Shown here piece by piece: positions 1 through 10,321 of a stretch of DNA of 64,000 nt. Below the pieces are notes generated by a model, which was not told the DNA's origin, did no database searches, and worked only from the letters and a program-made list of their open reading frames with translations. The stretch is from Luteimonas yindakuii (GTDB lineage Bacteria; Pseudomonadota; Gammaproteobacteria; Xanthomonadales; Xanthomonadaceae), in NCBI RefSeq assembly GCF_004803715.2, contig NZ_CP039383.2, forward strand, positions 868,001 to 932,000, written 5' to 3'. A program made the translations under genes and the position numbers. How positions within the stretch are numbered: position 1 is the stretch's first letter; each line of letters begins with the position of its first letter.

Positions 1-305
1 CGGTCGGCGTCGAGCAGGTTGGCCGCGGCCACGGCCCGGTTCCAGGCCGCGTCGCCGAAATCCAGCCGTTGCAGCGGCACCCGCGCCTCCAGGCGCGCCT
101 GACGCCAGTCGGCGGGATCGAACTCGAGCACCCCGGTGCTGCCCGAGACGGTGCCGATCGCCCGGGAATACCCGGCGTGGTCGATCGCCACCATCACCCG
201 CGTGTGCACCGGATCGAGGGCGAATCGCTCGGCCGCCATCGCCGGAACGGCCTGCAGCAGCACCAGCAGGCAGGTGGACAGCGCCAGTCGCGGAAGGATG
301 TGCAT
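1..305 (-). CDS. YceI-family protein, 3' end cut off by window edge
   Basis: The first 101 residues of a YceI-family (polyisoprenoid-binding, lipocalin-like) protein are visible; the rest lies beyond the left edge. Residues 1-24 form a typical Sec signal peptide ending AMA, followed by the family hallmark FALDPVHTRV and a stretch on distance from a reference (LEFDPADWRQARLEARVPL). YceI proteins are exported and bind isoprenoid lipids in a beta barrel; the physiological role is usually unclear. The ATG at 305 is supported by the signal peptide and by a -10-like box exactly 6 nt upstream. It is divergent from the sensor kinase gene at 464. The family call is from pattern recognition on a partial sequence. 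Confidence 0.75.
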   Translation of the reverse strand, partial: MHILPRLALSTCLLVLLQAVPAMAAERFALDPVHTRVMVAIDHAGYSRAIGTVSGSTGVLEFDPADWRQARLEARVPLQRLDFGDAAWNRAVAAANLLDAD

Positions 306-311
306 CGGCGA

Positions 312-317
312 AGTCTA
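312..317 (-). promoter_or_regulatory. -10-like box TAGACT, 6 nt from ATG (leaderless candidate)
   Basis: On the minus strand TAGACT lies exactly 6 nt before the ATG of the YceI gene, so transcription would start at or next to the start codon. No ribosome binding site is seen between them. The same spacing recurs at several other genes in the window. No clear -35 element is visible. Confidence 0.4.
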
Positions 318-463
318 CGGTTGGCGCCGGCATGCGTGCGCGATGGCCTGTCGGATTCAAGGTCGTCGCGATCAACCGACCCGCCTGTCGCGCTTGCGCA
401 TGCACGCCACCGTTGCGAGGATGGCCGGCCGCCGGGGAGGCGGAACTGGGGACATATCCGGAC

Positions 464-3400
464 ATGCGCACGGCGCTGACCACGGTGCTGTTGTGGCTGG
501 GCGCCTGTGCCCTGGCCATTGCCGCGCTGCCGGAAACGCCACGCTTCCGCCCGCTGGGCGCGCAGGACGGCCTGCCGTCGAGCGAGATCACCGGCATCGC
601 GCGCGACCGTGCCGGCTTCATCTGGATCGCCACCGGCGACGGCCTGGCCCGCTACGACGGCGTGCAGATGCGGGTGTGGCGGCATGACCCGGACCGCGCG
701 GGTTCGCTGGGCGACAACTTCGTCCAGGCCGTGCACGTCGACGCCAGCGACCGCGTCTGGGTCGCCACCGAGAAGGGCGGCCTGGCCCGCTACCTGCGCG
801 ACGAGGACCGCTTCGAACCGATCGACGACGAGGGGCTGATCAGCGATCCCAACATCCTGGCCCTCGCCGACCGCGACGGCGAACTGTGGTTCGGGGCGAT
901 GGACGGCGCGCTGTACCGCTGGTCGGAAACGGCGGGGCTGCACCGCTTCGCACCCGACGACGACGCGCCCGACGGGCTGAGCTCGGAGCCGATCCTCGAT
1001 CTCGAGGTCGACCCGCAGGGCCGGCTGTGGGCGGCGACCTTCGGTGGACTGGTGGTCGTCGACCGCGATCGCGTGCGCCGCGTGGCGATGCCGGGTACGG
1101 CGCCGCATCCGCGCGTGTATGCCGTGCGCTGGCTGGGCGATGCGCTGTGGACGGGCACCGCGCAGGGCATCCATGTGCTCGATGTCGATGGTGGCTGGCG
1201 CGCGCCGGCATGGAGCGCGATGTTCGAGGCACCCAACGCCGCCGTGAGCTTTGCCCGCGACGACGACGGCGCGCTGTGGATCGGTTCGCAACGGCGGCTG
1301 TGGCGCGTCCCGGCGGGCGGCGTGCCGCGCCCGGTCGAGACCGGCGCGCCGCTGCAGGACCGCGGCATCATGAAGATCCTGCGCCAGGCCGATGGCGCGG
1401 TGTGGGTACCGCTGCCGGGCCTGGGCCTGGGCTACCTGCGGTCGGACTGGCGCCAGGTCGCACAGTTCGACACCCGCGACGGCCTGCTGCCCACGCTCTA
1501 TACGGCGCTGGCGCCGGCACGTGACGGCGGCATCTGGCTGGGCAGCTCCTCCGGCGTGCAATGGCTGTCGTCGGGCGGCGAGGTGGAAGCCTTCGAGGAG
1601 CCGTTGAACAGCCAGCTGCTGGCGCACCGGGTGTTCTCGATCGCCGAAACGGACAGCGGCGTGCTGTGGCTGGGCGTGCGCGCCGGGCTGGTGCGGGTGG
1701 GCGCGCAGGGCACCGTCGATTACTGGGGGCCCGACAGCGCGCACGACGCCGCGCCGGGGCGCATCACCGACCACGCGCTGATCGGTCCCGAAGGCACGCT
1801 GTGGACCGCCGCACGCCAGGGCGGCATCCAGCAGCGCGATGCGCAGACCGGCCGCGTGCTGCGCGAGATCCCGCCCGACGAACGCGGCGACCACGAAGCC
1901 ATGGGGTTCGATCCCGAGGGCCGGCTGTGGACGGCCGGCGACTATGGCATGGCGCTGTTCGACCCGGACAGCGGACGCCTCGAGCCGCTGATCGCCACCG
2001 GCGCACGCACGGTGGTCGCGTTCGCGTTCGACGGCGCCGACAGCCTGTGGCTGCAGAGCATCGACGGCCTCGACCGCTACCGCCGCATCGACGGGCGCTG
2101 GACCTTCGATGATCGCGTCGACGCGCGCCGTGGCATGCCGCCGCTGTCGGCCTCCGCGCTGCGGATCGATGCGCAGCGGCGGGTGTGGGTGTCGACCACG
2201 CGCGGGCTGTATCGCTGGGATCCCGACGCGGAACGCATGCGCCATTTCGGCGTCGGGCTGGGCTTCCGCAGCCAGGAATTCGTCTATCGCGCGCTGACCC
2301 TCACCGCCGACGGCGTGCTTGCCGGCGCCACCCGCGATGCCGGCGTGGTGCTGATCGACACCACCGCCGACGCCGCGCCGCCGGCCCCGCCCACGCTCGA
2401 ACTCGACCGCTTCGCGGTGCGCGAGGACGGCGAATGGCGCGAACGCGTGGGGCATGGCGCGGCGGTGCTGGCGCCGGGCCGCAGCGAGCTGCGGATCAGT
2501 GCGCGCCTGCTGTCGTTCGACGATCCGCTCGCCAACCGCTACTGGTCGAAACTCGAGGGTGTCGATGGCGACTGGCAGGCGCAGGGTGCCTCCGGCGACC
2601 GGGTGCTGGTGGGCCTGCCGCCGGGCCGCTACACGCTGCACCTGCGTGCGGCCGACGCGCACGGGTCCTTGGCCGAGCGCAGCGTCGAGGTGCTGGTGCA
2701 GCCGCCGTGGTGGCGCACGCGCACGGCACTGGTGCGTGGGTGCTGCTGGCACTCGCGCTGCTGGCCGCGCTGGCCGCCGGCTACCGCGCACGCCTGCGCC
2801 GGCGCCACGCCTGGCAGCTTGCCGAGCGCGAGCGCGCGCTGGCCGAGCAGGCTTCGGTGGCCAAGAGCCGCTTCCTCGCCACCCTCGGCCACGAGGTGCG
2901 CACGCCGATGACCGGCGTGCTCGGCATGAGCGAGCTGCTGCTCGATTCCCCGCTCGCGCCGCAGCAGCGCCGCTATGCGCAGTCGATCCGCCAGGCCGGC
3001 GAACACCTGATGCGCCTGCTCAACGATGCGCTCGACCTTGCCCGCATCGAAGCGGGTCGCCTCGAACTGGACCCGCGACCGTTCGATCCGCGCGTGCTGC
3101 TGCAGGACGTCGCCGGGCTGATGGCGCCGCTGGCGGGCCAGCGCGGCCTGGGGTTCGTCGAAGACGTCGACCCGGCCCTGCCGCGCTGGCTGGTGGGCGA
3201 CGCCATGCGCGTGCGGCAGATCCTGCTCAACCTGCTCGGCAACGCGATCAAGTTCACCGAGCGTGGCCATGTCAGCCTGGTGGCGGCATGCGCGGAGGAC
3301 GGGGTGCGCTTCGAGATCCGTGATACCGGGCCCGGCCTCAACGCCGGACAGCGCGAACGCCTGTTCCGCCGTTTCGAACAGGCCGATGGCGCGCGCACCG

Positions 3401-3981
3401 CCGCGCGCTATGGCGGCAGCGGCCTGGGGCTTGCGATCTGCCAGGAGCTGGCCGCGGAGATGCGCGGCCGCATCACCGTCGACAGCACGCCGGGGGAGGG
3501 CACCAGTTTCTCGGTGTGGTTGCCGCTGCCGGCCGCGGCGACCGGCCCCGACGAGATCGCAGAGCTTGCGGACGCGCAGAATGCGCCGACTGCGCCTTCG
3601 GGGCTCGATGTGCTGCTGGTGGAGGACGACCCGACCGTGGCCGAGGTGATCGCCGGACTGCTGCGCGGCCAGGGGCACACGGTGGTCCATGCCGGCCATG
3701 GCCTGGCCGCGCTCGTCGCATTGCGCGGGACGATGATGGACGTGGCGCTGGTGGATCTCGACCTGCCCGGCATCGACGGGATCGCGGTCGCCGGACAGCT
3801 GCGGGCGCAGTCACCCGGCATCGCGCTGGTCGCGATCACCGCGCGCGCGGATGCCGAAGCGGAGCCGATGGCGCGTGCGGCCGGCGTCGACGGCTTCCTC
3901 CGCAAGCCGCTCACGGGCAGGATGCTCGCCGATGCGCTGCGCGACGCCTGCGCGCGCCGCCAGGAGGATCCGCTCGAATGA
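464..3981 (+). pseudogene. Hybrid sensor histidine kinase with propeller domain, frameshifted copy
   Basis: Tandem paralogue of the gene that follows. An exported N-terminus (signal peptide from ATG 464) leads into Reg_prop two-component propeller repeats and a Y_Y_Y domain ending PPWWRT. After a membrane segment come HisKA (phospho-His codon 2890-2892, motif GHEVRTPM), HATPase and a receiver domain (phospho-Asp codon 3754-3756). The propeller part and the kinase part are in different reading frames. Between the PPWWRT codons and the RRRHAWQL codons there are 77 nt (2720-2796), while the paralogue has 78 nt (26 codons). One missing base near 2735-2745 therefore explains the break, and restoring it gives 1172 residues against 1188 in the paralogue. 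As written, the ORF ends at 2911 and lacks the kinase. This could be a true inactivating mutation or a sequencing error. Its stop overlaps the next start (ATGA). Confidence 0.85.
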
Positions 3982-6900
3982 GCCTGCTGTGCGCCCCGGC
4001 GCGTTGGTTGCGCCGGTCGGCGATGCTGGTGGTGGCGCTGCTGGCCATGGCCGCGCACGCCAGCCCGCACCCCGAGAACCTGCGCCTGCGCCAGATCGGC
4101 GTCGCGGAGGGGTTGCCCTCCAACCGCGTGAACGCCCTGCTGCAGGATCCGTCCGGCTATCTGTGGATCGGCACCAGCGACGGCCTGGCGCGTTTCGACG
4201 GCACCGGCATGCAGGTGCTGCGGATGGAGGACGGGCTGCCGACGAACTTCATCTGGTCGCTGGCCTGGCGCGCCGACGGCACCCTGTGGATCGGCACCCG
4301 CCACCATGGCCTGGTGGTCCACGACCCGGTGCGCGGCGACATGCGCCGCATCGACCGCCGCACCCTGCCGGGGCTGGGCGGCAACGACATCTGGGCACTG
4401 GATACCCACGAGCTGGACGCGGTGTGGATCGGCACCGCCGATGCCGGCCTGCACCGGCTGCGCAACGACGGCAGCATCGAGCGCTGGATGCCGGAACCCG
4501 GCAACCCGCGCAGCCTGCCCCATCCGGGGGTGCTGCGGCTCGATCGCGATGCCCAGGGCCGGCTGTGGGTGGCGACTGTCGGCGGGCTCGCGCGCTGGAC
4601 CGGGGACGGCTTTGAACGCGTGGCCGGGCCGCGCCCGCAGGGCATGCGCTTCGACCGTGACGGCGTGTTGTGGGTGGGTACCAGCGAGGGCGCGCACCTG
4701 CTGGCGCCCGACGGCACGCTGCAACCCGTGCCGGTCGCGGCGGCCGATCCCCGCCTGCGTCCGATCCAGCTGCTGGTACAGGACGCACGCGGCGCGCACT
4801 GGGTGGACGTCGCGGCCGGGCTCGGCCATGTCGACCACGGCGAATCCCATGAGGTGCCGCTGTACAGCCCGCTGGCGCAGGACCGGGTGCGGCCGCAATG
4901 GACGATGGGCCTCGAGGACCGCGAGGGCGGCATCTGGCTGGCCAGCTACAGCCATGGGCTGTGGTACCACCCGGACGGCTGGAGCCTGTTTTCCGCGCGC
5001 ACCCTGCGACCGGGGCAGCCGGGCGGCATCCACAACTCGCACGTGCGTGGCATCGCCGCGGCGGGAAGCGGACGGATCTGGCTGGTCGGCAGCGGCGGGG
5101 CGCTGGAATCGCTCGACGCCGGCAGCGGCGCACTGCACACGCACCTGCACGATGTCACCGGCGGCCCGCTGCTCGATTCGGTGTACGAAGACCAGCACGG
5201 CCAGGTCTGGATCGGTTGGCGGCGCGGCCTTGCGCGGTACACGCCGGCCAGCGGCGAACTGCAGCGCTGGACCGATGCCGATGCGCTGTCCGGTGAATCG
5301 GCGTCGGTGATGCGCTTCGCGGAGAACGAGCAGGGGCTGTGGCTGCTGTTCGACAACGGCGTGATCCAGTTGCGCGATCGCGATGGCCGCACGCTGCAGC
5401 GGCACCAGCCCGGACGCGGCGGGCTGGAGGCGGGCGAGAACGTGTACGACCTCGCCATCGGCCCCGACGGCGCGCCGTGGCTCGCCACTGCACGCGCCGT
5501 GCGCCACCTGCGCGGTACGCACTGGCGCCAGGTCGACGGCACCGTCGCCGGTGCATGGACGGCGCTGCGCTCGTATCCGCAGGCCGGCCGCGTGCTCGCG
5601 GCGGGGCCCGGCCACGTCGCGGTGTTCGAGTGGCGCGACGGCCGGCTGCATCCACAGGCCGGGCTCGGTACCGGCCAGGGCCTGCCGCAGGTGTCCTTCA
5701 GTGGCGTGGTCAGCGATGCCAGCGGGGTGGTGTGGCTGTCGAGTTCGCGGGGCCTGTGGCGGGTGGATCCGGCCGCCGGCACGGTGCGCGCCTACGGTAT
5801 CGCCGACGGCCTGCCCAGCCAGGACTTCCCCACGCCGCTGTTCCCGGATCCACGCAGCGGGCGCCTGTTCGCGGGTTCGCCGGATGGCCTGGTCGATTTC
5901 GATCCGCTGCAGGTGGTGCCGCTTGCCGACGAACCCCGGTTGCTGGTCGAGGAGATCGGCCTGCGCGGGCGCGATCCGATCCAGCGGATGTCCGGCGCAC
6001 CGTTCGCGATCCGCCACGACGACCGCGAGCTGCAGGTGCGGGTGCGGCTGATGTCGTTCCGCAACCCGGGCGCGCATCGCTATGCGTTCCGTCTCGATGG
6101 CGAGGACGCCGACTGGGTGGAAAGCGCGACCGGCGAACGCGCGTTCTCGCAGCTGGCGCCGGGCCGCTACACCCTGTCGATGCGGGCACGCAACGAGGAA
6201 GGCGTGTGGTCGCAACCGCAGGCACTGCAGTTCGAGGTCACCCCGCCGTGGTGGCGCACGCTGGCCGCGCAGCTGCTGTTCGCCGCGCTGGCGCTGGCCG
6301 CGGTCTGGTGGCTGGCGTCGAGCTATCGCCGCCGCCTGCGACGCCGGCATGCCTGGCAGCTGGCCGAGCACAAGCGCGAGGTGGCCGAACAGGCGTCGCT
6401 GGCCAAGACCCATTTCCTCGCCACCCTCGGCCACGAGGTGCGCACGCCGATGACCGGCGTGCTCGGCATGAGCGAACTCCTGCTCGGCACCGCGCTGGAT
6501 GCGCGCCAGCAGCGCTATGCGGAGTCCATCCGCGATGCCGGCGAGCACCTGCTGCGGCTGGTCAACGACGCGCTCGACCTCGCCCGCATCGAGGCCGGCA
6601 AGCTCAAGCTCGACGCGCGCCCGTTCGACCTGCACGCACTGTTGGACGAGACCCTGGCGCTGATGGCCCCGGTCGCGCACCAGCGTGGGCTCGAGTTCCG
6701 CGAACGCATCGCCGTGGACCTGCCGGCCTGGGTGTCGGGCGATGTCGTGCGGGTGCGCCAGATCCTGCTCAACCTGCTGGCCAACGCGATCAAGTTCACC
6801 GAGCACGGCCACGTCGAGCTGAGCGCGGAGCCGGCAGCCGAGGGGCAGGTGCGCTTCGTCGTCGGCGACAGCGGGCCCGGGCTCAATCGCGAACAGCGCG

Positions 6901-7544
6901 AGCGCCTGTTCCGCCGTTTCGAGCAGGCCGAAGGCGCGCGCACCGCCGCACGCTATGGCGGCAGCGGCCTCGGCCTCGCGATCTGCCAGGAACTGGCGGC
7001 GGAAATGGGTGGGCGCATCGATGTCGACAGCGCGCCTGGCCAGGGCACGCGCTTCGCGGTCGAACTGCCGCTGCCGGTGGTGGATCCGCCGTCGACCGCG
7101 GCGTCCACGGACCAGGCGCCACGCGCGCCGGGCACGCTGTTCCTGCTGCTGGTGGAGGATGACCCCACCGTGGCCGAGGTCATCAGCGGCCTGCTGCAGG
7201 CGCAGGGCCACCGGGTGATGCACGTGGCGCACGGGCTGGCGGCGCTGGTGTCGCTGGCCACGGCCGAGGTCGATGCCGCGCTGCTCGACCTCGACCTGCC
7301 CGGCATCGACGGCCTGGCGCTGGCGCAGCAGATGCGTGCGCAGGGGTTCGGGCGGCCGTTGATCGCGATCACCGCGCGCGCCGATGCCGATGCCGAGCCG
7401 CTGGCGATGCAGGCGGGCTTCGACGGCTTCCTGCGCAAGCCGCTGACCGGCGGCATCCTCGCCGATGCCCTGGCGAAGTGGGTGCAACCGCCGGCGCCGG
7501 TCGACGACGCGCAGGGCGAACCCCCGGCCGGGGACCGCGACTAG
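3978..7544 (+). CDS. Hybrid sensor histidine kinase with periplasmic propeller
   Basis: 1188 residues. The signal peptide at residues 1-28 ends AHA. Periplasmic Reg_prop repeats (recurring LWIGT/GLWLL-type blades) run to about residue 690, followed by a Y_Y_Y domain ending PPWWRT and one membrane helix near residues 761-783. A short coiled linker ([12 protein letters not shown]) leads to HisKA with phospho-acceptor His819 in GHEVRTPM, a HATPase with N box (NLLANAIKF) and G boxes ([16 protein letters not shown]), and a C-terminal receiver with phospho-Asp1104 (LLDLDLPG) and switch Lys in RKPL. No DNA-binding output domain is present, so the phosphate presumably goes to a separate regulator or Hpt protein. 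Family members commonly sense extracellular carbohydrate, but the ligand here is unknown. ATG 3978 overlaps the stop of the upstream paralogue, indicating a transcript with both genes. Confidence 0.9.
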   Translation: MSLLCAPARWLRRSAMLVVALLAMAAHASPHPENLRLRQIGVAEGLPSNRVNALLQDPSGYLWIGTSDGLARFDGTGMQVLRMEDGLPTNFIWSLAWRADGTLWIGTRHHGLVVHDPVRGDMRRIDRRTLPGLGGNDIWALDTHELDAVWIGTADAGLHRLRNDGSIERWMPEPGNPRSLPHPGVLRLDRDAQGRLWVATVGGLARWTGDGFERVAGPRPQGMRFDRDGVLWVGTSEGAHLLAPDGTLQPVPVAAADPRLRPIQLLVQDARGAHWVDVAAGLGHVDHGESHEVPLYSPLAQDRVRPQWTMGLEDREGGIWLASYSHGLWYHPDGWSLFSARTLRPGQPGGIHNSHVRGIAAAGSGRIWLVGSGGALESLDAGSGALHTHLHDVTGGPLLDSVYEDQHGQVWIGWRRGLARYTPASGELQRWTDADALSGESASVMRFAENEQGLWLLFDNGVIQLRDRDGRTLQRHQPGRGGLEAGENVYDLAIGPDGAPWLATARAVRHLRGTHWRQVDGTVAGAWTALRSYPQAGRVLAAGPGHVAVFEWRDGRLHPQAGLGTGQGLPQVSFSGVVSDASGVVWLSSSRGLWRVDPAAGTVRAYGIADGLPSQDFPTPLFPDPRSGRLFAGSPDGLVDFDPLQVVPLADEPRLLVEEIGLRGRDPIQRMSGAPFAIRHDDRELQVRVRLMSFRNPGAHRYAFRLDGEDADWVESATGERAFSQLAPGRYTLSMRARNEEGVWSQPQALQFEVTPPWWRTLAAQLLFAALALAAVWWLASSYRRRLRRRHAWQLAEHKREVAEQASLAKTHFLATLGHEVRTPMTGVLGMSELLLGTALDARQQRYAESIRDAGEHLLRLVNDALDLARIEAGKLKLDARPFDLHALLDETLALMAPVAHQRGLEFRERIAVDLPAWVSGDVVRVRQILLNLLANAIKFTEHGHVELSAEPAAEGQVRFVVGDSGPGLNREQRERLFRRFEQAEGARTAARYGGSGLGLAICQELAAEMGGRIDVDSAPGQGTRFAVELPLPVVDPPSTAASTDQAPRAPGTLFLLLVEDDPTVAEVISGLLQAQGHRVMHVAHGLAALVSLATAEVDAALLDLDLPGIDGLALAQQMRAQGFGRPLIAITARADADAEPLAMQAGFDGFLRKPLTGGILADALAKWVQPPAPVDDAQGEPPAGDRD

Positions 7545-7603
7545 CGCGTGGCGCGCATGCGGGCTTGGCACCGCGTGCACGCTCCACGTGTCGGAATGCG
7601 CCC

Positions 7604-8605
7604 ATGAGCGCATTCAGCGGCGACCTCGTCGTCCTCACCCCCGAAGGCCTGTATTGCCCACCCGGGGACTTCCATATCGATCCGTGGCGGCCGGTGCCGC
7701 GGGCGGTGATCACCCATGGCCATGGCGACCATGCGCGCGCGGGCATGGGCGAATACCACTGCAGCACGGGCTCGTTGCCGATCCTGCGCTGGCGACTGGG
7801 GGAACAGCGTTACCACGTGCATGCGCACGGCGAGCCGTTCGTGCTCGGCGATGCGCGGATCTCGCTGCATCCGGCCGGGCACGTGCTCGGGTCGGTGCAG
7901 GTGCGGATCGAGGCGGGTGGCGAGGTGTGGGTCGCCTCGGGCGACTACAAGCGCCAGCCCGATCCCACCTGCGCGCCGTTCGAGGTGGTGCCCTGCGACG
8001 TCTTCATCACCGAGGCCACCTTCGGGTTGCCGGTGTATCGCTGGCCGCACACCCCGGACGTGGCGGCGGATATCGTCGAGTGGCGCCGCCGCTGCGAGGC
8101 GCGCGGCGAGGCGGCGGTGCTGTTCTGCTATGCACTGGGCAAGGCGCAGCGGGTGCTCGCGGAAATCGGCGCGCATGACGACCGCCCGGTGCTGCTGCAC
8201 GGTGCGATCGCCACCGGCGTGCAGGTGTATCGCGATGCGGGCATCGTCCTGCCGGAAACCCGCGCGGTCGCCGAGGAGGAGAAGGGCCGCGACTTCGCCG
8301 GCGAGCTGGTGCTGGCCCCGCCGTCCGCGGCCGGCAGTCCGTGGATGCGGCGCTTCCGCGGTGCGCAGACGGGCTTCGCGTCGGGCTGGATGCGCATCCG
8401 CGGCAACCGCCGGCGTCGCAACGTCGACCGCGGTTTCGTGGTCTCCGACCACGCCGACTGGCCCGACCTCGTGCGCACCGTGCGCGAGACCGGTGCACGG
8501 CGGGTGATCGCCACCCATGGCGACACCCACGCCCTCGTGCGTGCGCTGTGCGAGGAAGGCATCGAGGCCGAGTCGTTCCGTACAGGGTACGGCGATGAGG
8601 ATTGA
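7604..8605 (+). CDS. Ligase-associated DNA exonuclease (metallo-beta-lactamase fold)
   Basis: 333-residue protein of the metallo-beta-lactamase/beta-CASP type found next to Lhr-type helicases and ATP-dependent ligases. The metal motif HGHGDH is near residue 40, followed by HPAGHVLGS and SGDYKRQPDP. VVSDHADW and ATHGD near the C-terminus complete the fold. Characterised homologues in Pseudomonas act as DNA exonucleases; the substrate here is inferred. ATG 7604 was chosen over upstream in-frame codons because MSAFSGDLVVLTPEGLYC matches the usual N-terminus. It is the first gene of a four-gene cassette, with the ligase 27 nt downstream. Confidence 0.87.
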   Translation: MSAFSGDLVVLTPEGLYCPPGDFHIDPWRPVPRAVITHGHGDHARAGMGEYHCSTGSLPILRWRLGEQRYHVHAHGEPFVLGDARISLHPAGHVLGSVQVRIEAGGEVWVASGDYKRQPDPTCAPFEVVPCDVFITEATFGLPVYRWPHTPDVAADIVEWRRRCEARGEAAVLFCYALGKAQRVLAEIGAHDDRPVLLHGAIATGVQVYRDAGIVLPETRAVAEEEKGRDFAGELVLAPPSAAGSPWMRRFRGAQTGFASGWMRIRGNRRRRNVDRGFVVSDHADWPDLVRTVRETGARRVIATHGDTHALVRALCEEGIEAESFRTGYGDED

Positions 8606-8632
8606 GCGTCCGGAGACACGGAAGCCGGGCGC

Positions 8633-10321
8633 ATGAAACGCTTCGCCGCGCTCTATACCGAACTCGACCGCAGCACCGCCACGCTCGACAAGCGCGCAGC
8701 GCTGGTGGCCTATTTCCGCGACGCGCCGCCACGCGATGCCGCCTGGGCGCTGCACCTGCTCAGCGGCGGCAAGGTGGCGGGGCCGAAGCGGCGCATTGCC
8801 GGCACCCGCGAACTGCGCGAGTGGATCGTCGCCGAATCCGGGTTGCCGGACTGGCTGGTCGATGCCAGCTACGACCAGGTCGGTGATCTCGCCGAAACGC
8901 TGGCGCTGCTGGTCGATGAACCCGCGGAGCCGGGTGACGACATCGGCCTCGCCGACTGGATCGAACACCGCCTGCTGCCGGTCGCCAACCGCGAGCCGGA
9001 CACGCGTCGCGCGCTGATCACCGGCGCATGGCGTTCGCTGTGCTTCGACGAGCGGCTGGCCTTCAACAAGCTGCTGACCGGCGCGCTGCGGGTCGGCGTG
9101 TCGCAGCGCATGGTGCAGCAGGCGCTCGCCGAGATGAGCGGCATCGACATCGCGCTGATCGCCCAGCGCATGCTCGGCAGCTGGCAGCCGACGCCGGCCT
9201 TCATGCGCGACCTGCTGTCGCCGGACGCCTTGCCGGCGGATCGCCAGCAGCCGTATCCGTTCTTCCTCGCCTCGCCGCTGGAAAGCGCGCTGCGTACCGC
9301 GCCCGGCGACGATGCCCTGGCGGCAGACGACCGGGCGCCCGAAGCGGCGACGCTGGCCGGCGACCCTGACGCCGTCGCACGCGCGCTCGGCGACATCGAC
9401 GACTGGCTGCTGGAATGGAAGTGGGACGGCATCCGCCTGCAGCTGATCCACCGCGACGATGACGCCGCGCTGTGGTCGCGTGGCGAGGAACGGCTGGACG
9501 GGCGCTTCCCGGAGATCGAAGCCGCCGCGGCCACGCTGCCGCGCCGCTGCGTGATCGATGGCGAACTGCTGGCCTGGGGCGATGCCGACGTGCCGATGCC
9601 CTTCACCGCATTGCAGAAGCGCATCCAGCGGTTGAAGCCGGGCGCGAAGACGCTGGCCGATGCGCCGGTGCGGGTGCGCGCCTACGACCTGCTCGAACTC
9701 GATGGCGAGGACCTGCGCGAGCATCCGCTGCACGAGCGCCGCGCGTTGCTGGAAGGCCTGCTGGACGCGCACGGCGATCCACGCATCACCGTCTCGCCGC
9801 GCGTCGATGTCGGCTCCTGGAGCGAGGCCGCGGAGCTGCGCGAAGGCGCGCGCGAGCGTGGTGTCGAAGGGCTGATGCTCAAACGCCGGGCGTCCACCTA
9901 CCAGTCCGGGCGTCGTCGCGGCGACTGGTGGAAGTGGAAGATCGACCCGCTCACCGTGGATGCGGTGCTGCTGTACGCGCAGTCCGGCCACGGTCGACGC
10001 AGCACGCTGTACACCGATTACACCTTCGGCCTGTGGGATGGCGATGCGCTGGTGCCGGTGGCCAAGGCCTATTCCGGGCTCGACGATCGCGAGATCCTGC
10101 AGCTCGACCGCTGGATCCGCGCCAACACGCTCGAGCGCTTCGGCCCGGTGCGCTCGGTCACTGCCCACCATGTGTTCGAGCTGGGCTTCGAGGCGGTCAA
10201 CCGCAGCAGCCGGCACAAGTCGGGGATCGCGGTGCGCTTCCCGCGCATCCTGCGCTGGCGCCACGACAAGCCCGTCGCCGAGGCCGACCGGCTCGACACA
10301 CTGAAGGCGCTCGCGAGGTGA
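8633..10321 (+). CDS. ATP-dependent DNA ligase, Lhr-associated type
   Basis: 562 residues, the usual length for bacterial ligases of this cassette. An N-terminal all-helical ligase_N domain (about residues 1-215) precedes the nucleotidyltransferase domain with motif I KWDG; the adenylated lysine is Lys263. Motif III (RAYDLLELDGED), motif IV (EGLMLKRR) and motif V (WWKWKIDP) follow, then an OB-fold C-terminus. It seals nicks using ATP, separately from the essential NAD-dependent LigA. The stop at 10319-10321 overlaps the GTG start of the helicase (GTGA), so the two are translationally coupled. Involvement in DNA repair is inferred from family context. Confidence 0.92.
   Translation: MKRFAALYTELDRSTATLDKRAALVAYFRDAPPRDAAWALHLLSGGKVAGPKRRIAGTRELREWIVAESGLPDWLVDASYDQVGDLAETLALLVDEPAEPGDDIGLADWIEHRLLPVANREPDTRRALITGAWRSLCFDERLAFNKLLTGALRVGVSQRMVQQALAEMSGIDIALIAQRMLGSWQPTPAFMRDLLSPDALPADRQQPYPFFLASPLESALRTAPGDDALAADDRAPEAATLAGDPDAVARALGDIDDWLLEWKWDGIRLQLIHRDDDAALWSRGEERLDGRFPEIEAAAATLPRRCVIDGELLAWGDADVPMPFTALQKRIQRLKPGAKTLADAPVRVRAYDLLELDGEDLREHPLHERRALLEGLLDAHGDPRITVSPRVDVGSWSEAAELREGARERGVEGLMLKRRASTYQSGRRRGDWWKWKIDPLTVDAVLLYAQSGHGRRSTLYTDYTFGLWDGDALVPVAKAYSGLDDREILQLDRWIRANTLERFGPVRSVTAHHVFELGFEAVNRSSRHKSGIAVRFPRILRWRHDKPVAEADRLDTLKALAR

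Noticed and set aside
2720..2760. Programmed ribosomal frameshift in the first sensor kinase
   Set aside because: No slippery heptamer or obvious downstream pseudoknot; a simple 1-nt loss compared with the tandem paralogue explains it better.
194..2791. Long minus-strand open frame opposite the first sensor kinase
   Set aside because: Arg/His/Ala-rich shadow frame caused by high GC; no domain recognised and the plus strand has clear family motifs.
3408..7613. 1401-codon minus-strand open frame opposite the second sensor kinase
   Set aside because: Mirror of a real gene in a GC-rich genome; composition is not protein-like.
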